Below, piece after piece: positions 5,846-5,846 of a stretch of 5,846 bases of DNA. The stretch is from Pseudomonadota bacterium (GTDB lineage Bacteria > Pseudomonadota > Alphaproteobacteria > Acetobacterales > Acetobacteraceae). The notes below the pieces were generated by a model. That model worked only from the letters and a program-made list of their open reading frames with translations, made no database searches and had not been told where the DNA came from. The position numbers and the translations under genes are program-made. Numbering within the stretch: the stretch's first letter is position 1; every line of letters starts with the position of its first letter. The DNA lies in the NCBI GenBank assembly GCA_021785335.1, contig JAJYFW010000142.1:1-5846 (forward strand). Direction: 5' to 3'.

Positions 5846-5846
5846 G

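Overview
The window is very GC-rich DNA with strong G/C bias at third codon positions. It is gene-dense with tightly packed reading frames, which fits a high-GC proteobacterium. An alphaproteobacterium of the Acetobacteraceae/Rhodospirillales kind is my best guess, from general protein character rather than any decisive marker. No RNA gene, insertion sequence or CRISPR array was seen.

Layout: two divergent transcription units flank a control region of about 370 bases. Leftward (minus strand) is an acyl-CoA carboxylase carboxyltransferase subunit (75-1607). Four bases after it comes the start of a second gene (1-70, cut by the window edge) whose first 23 residues resemble the ATP-grasp part of ADP-forming acyl-CoA ligases. 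Rightward (plus strand) is a complete three-subunit molybdenum hydroxylase of the xanthine dehydrogenase family: a small 2[2Fe-2S] subunit (2030-2524), a large molybdopterin subunit (2521-4833) and an FAD subunit carrying the four-cysteine insert expected for an extra [4Fe-4S] cluster (4838-5845). The nearest characterised architecture I recognise is the E. coli aldehyde oxidoreductase PaoABC, but here the gene order is FeS-Mo-FAD and no Tat signal is visible, so a cytoplasmic enzyme is expected. Electrons should run from the Mo centre through the two [2Fe-2S] clusters to the [4Fe-4S]/FAD subunit. The substrate cannot be read from the sequence.

The control region holds the less ordinary material: a perfect 12-bp palindrome resembling an FNR/FixK-type site (1907-1918); an 18-codon leader reading frame with the best Shine-Dalgarno sequence near the hydroxylase operon, whose stop overlaps the start of the FeS gene (1977-2033); and a 14-bp tandem repeat just before the carboxylase start that creates two mini reading frames linked by overlapping stop/start codons (1609-1650). 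A plausible but unproven theme is catabolism of an organic acid, aldehyde or N-heterocycle: the Mo enzyme oxidises or hydroxylates it, and the CoA ligase and carboxylase handle acyl-CoA products.
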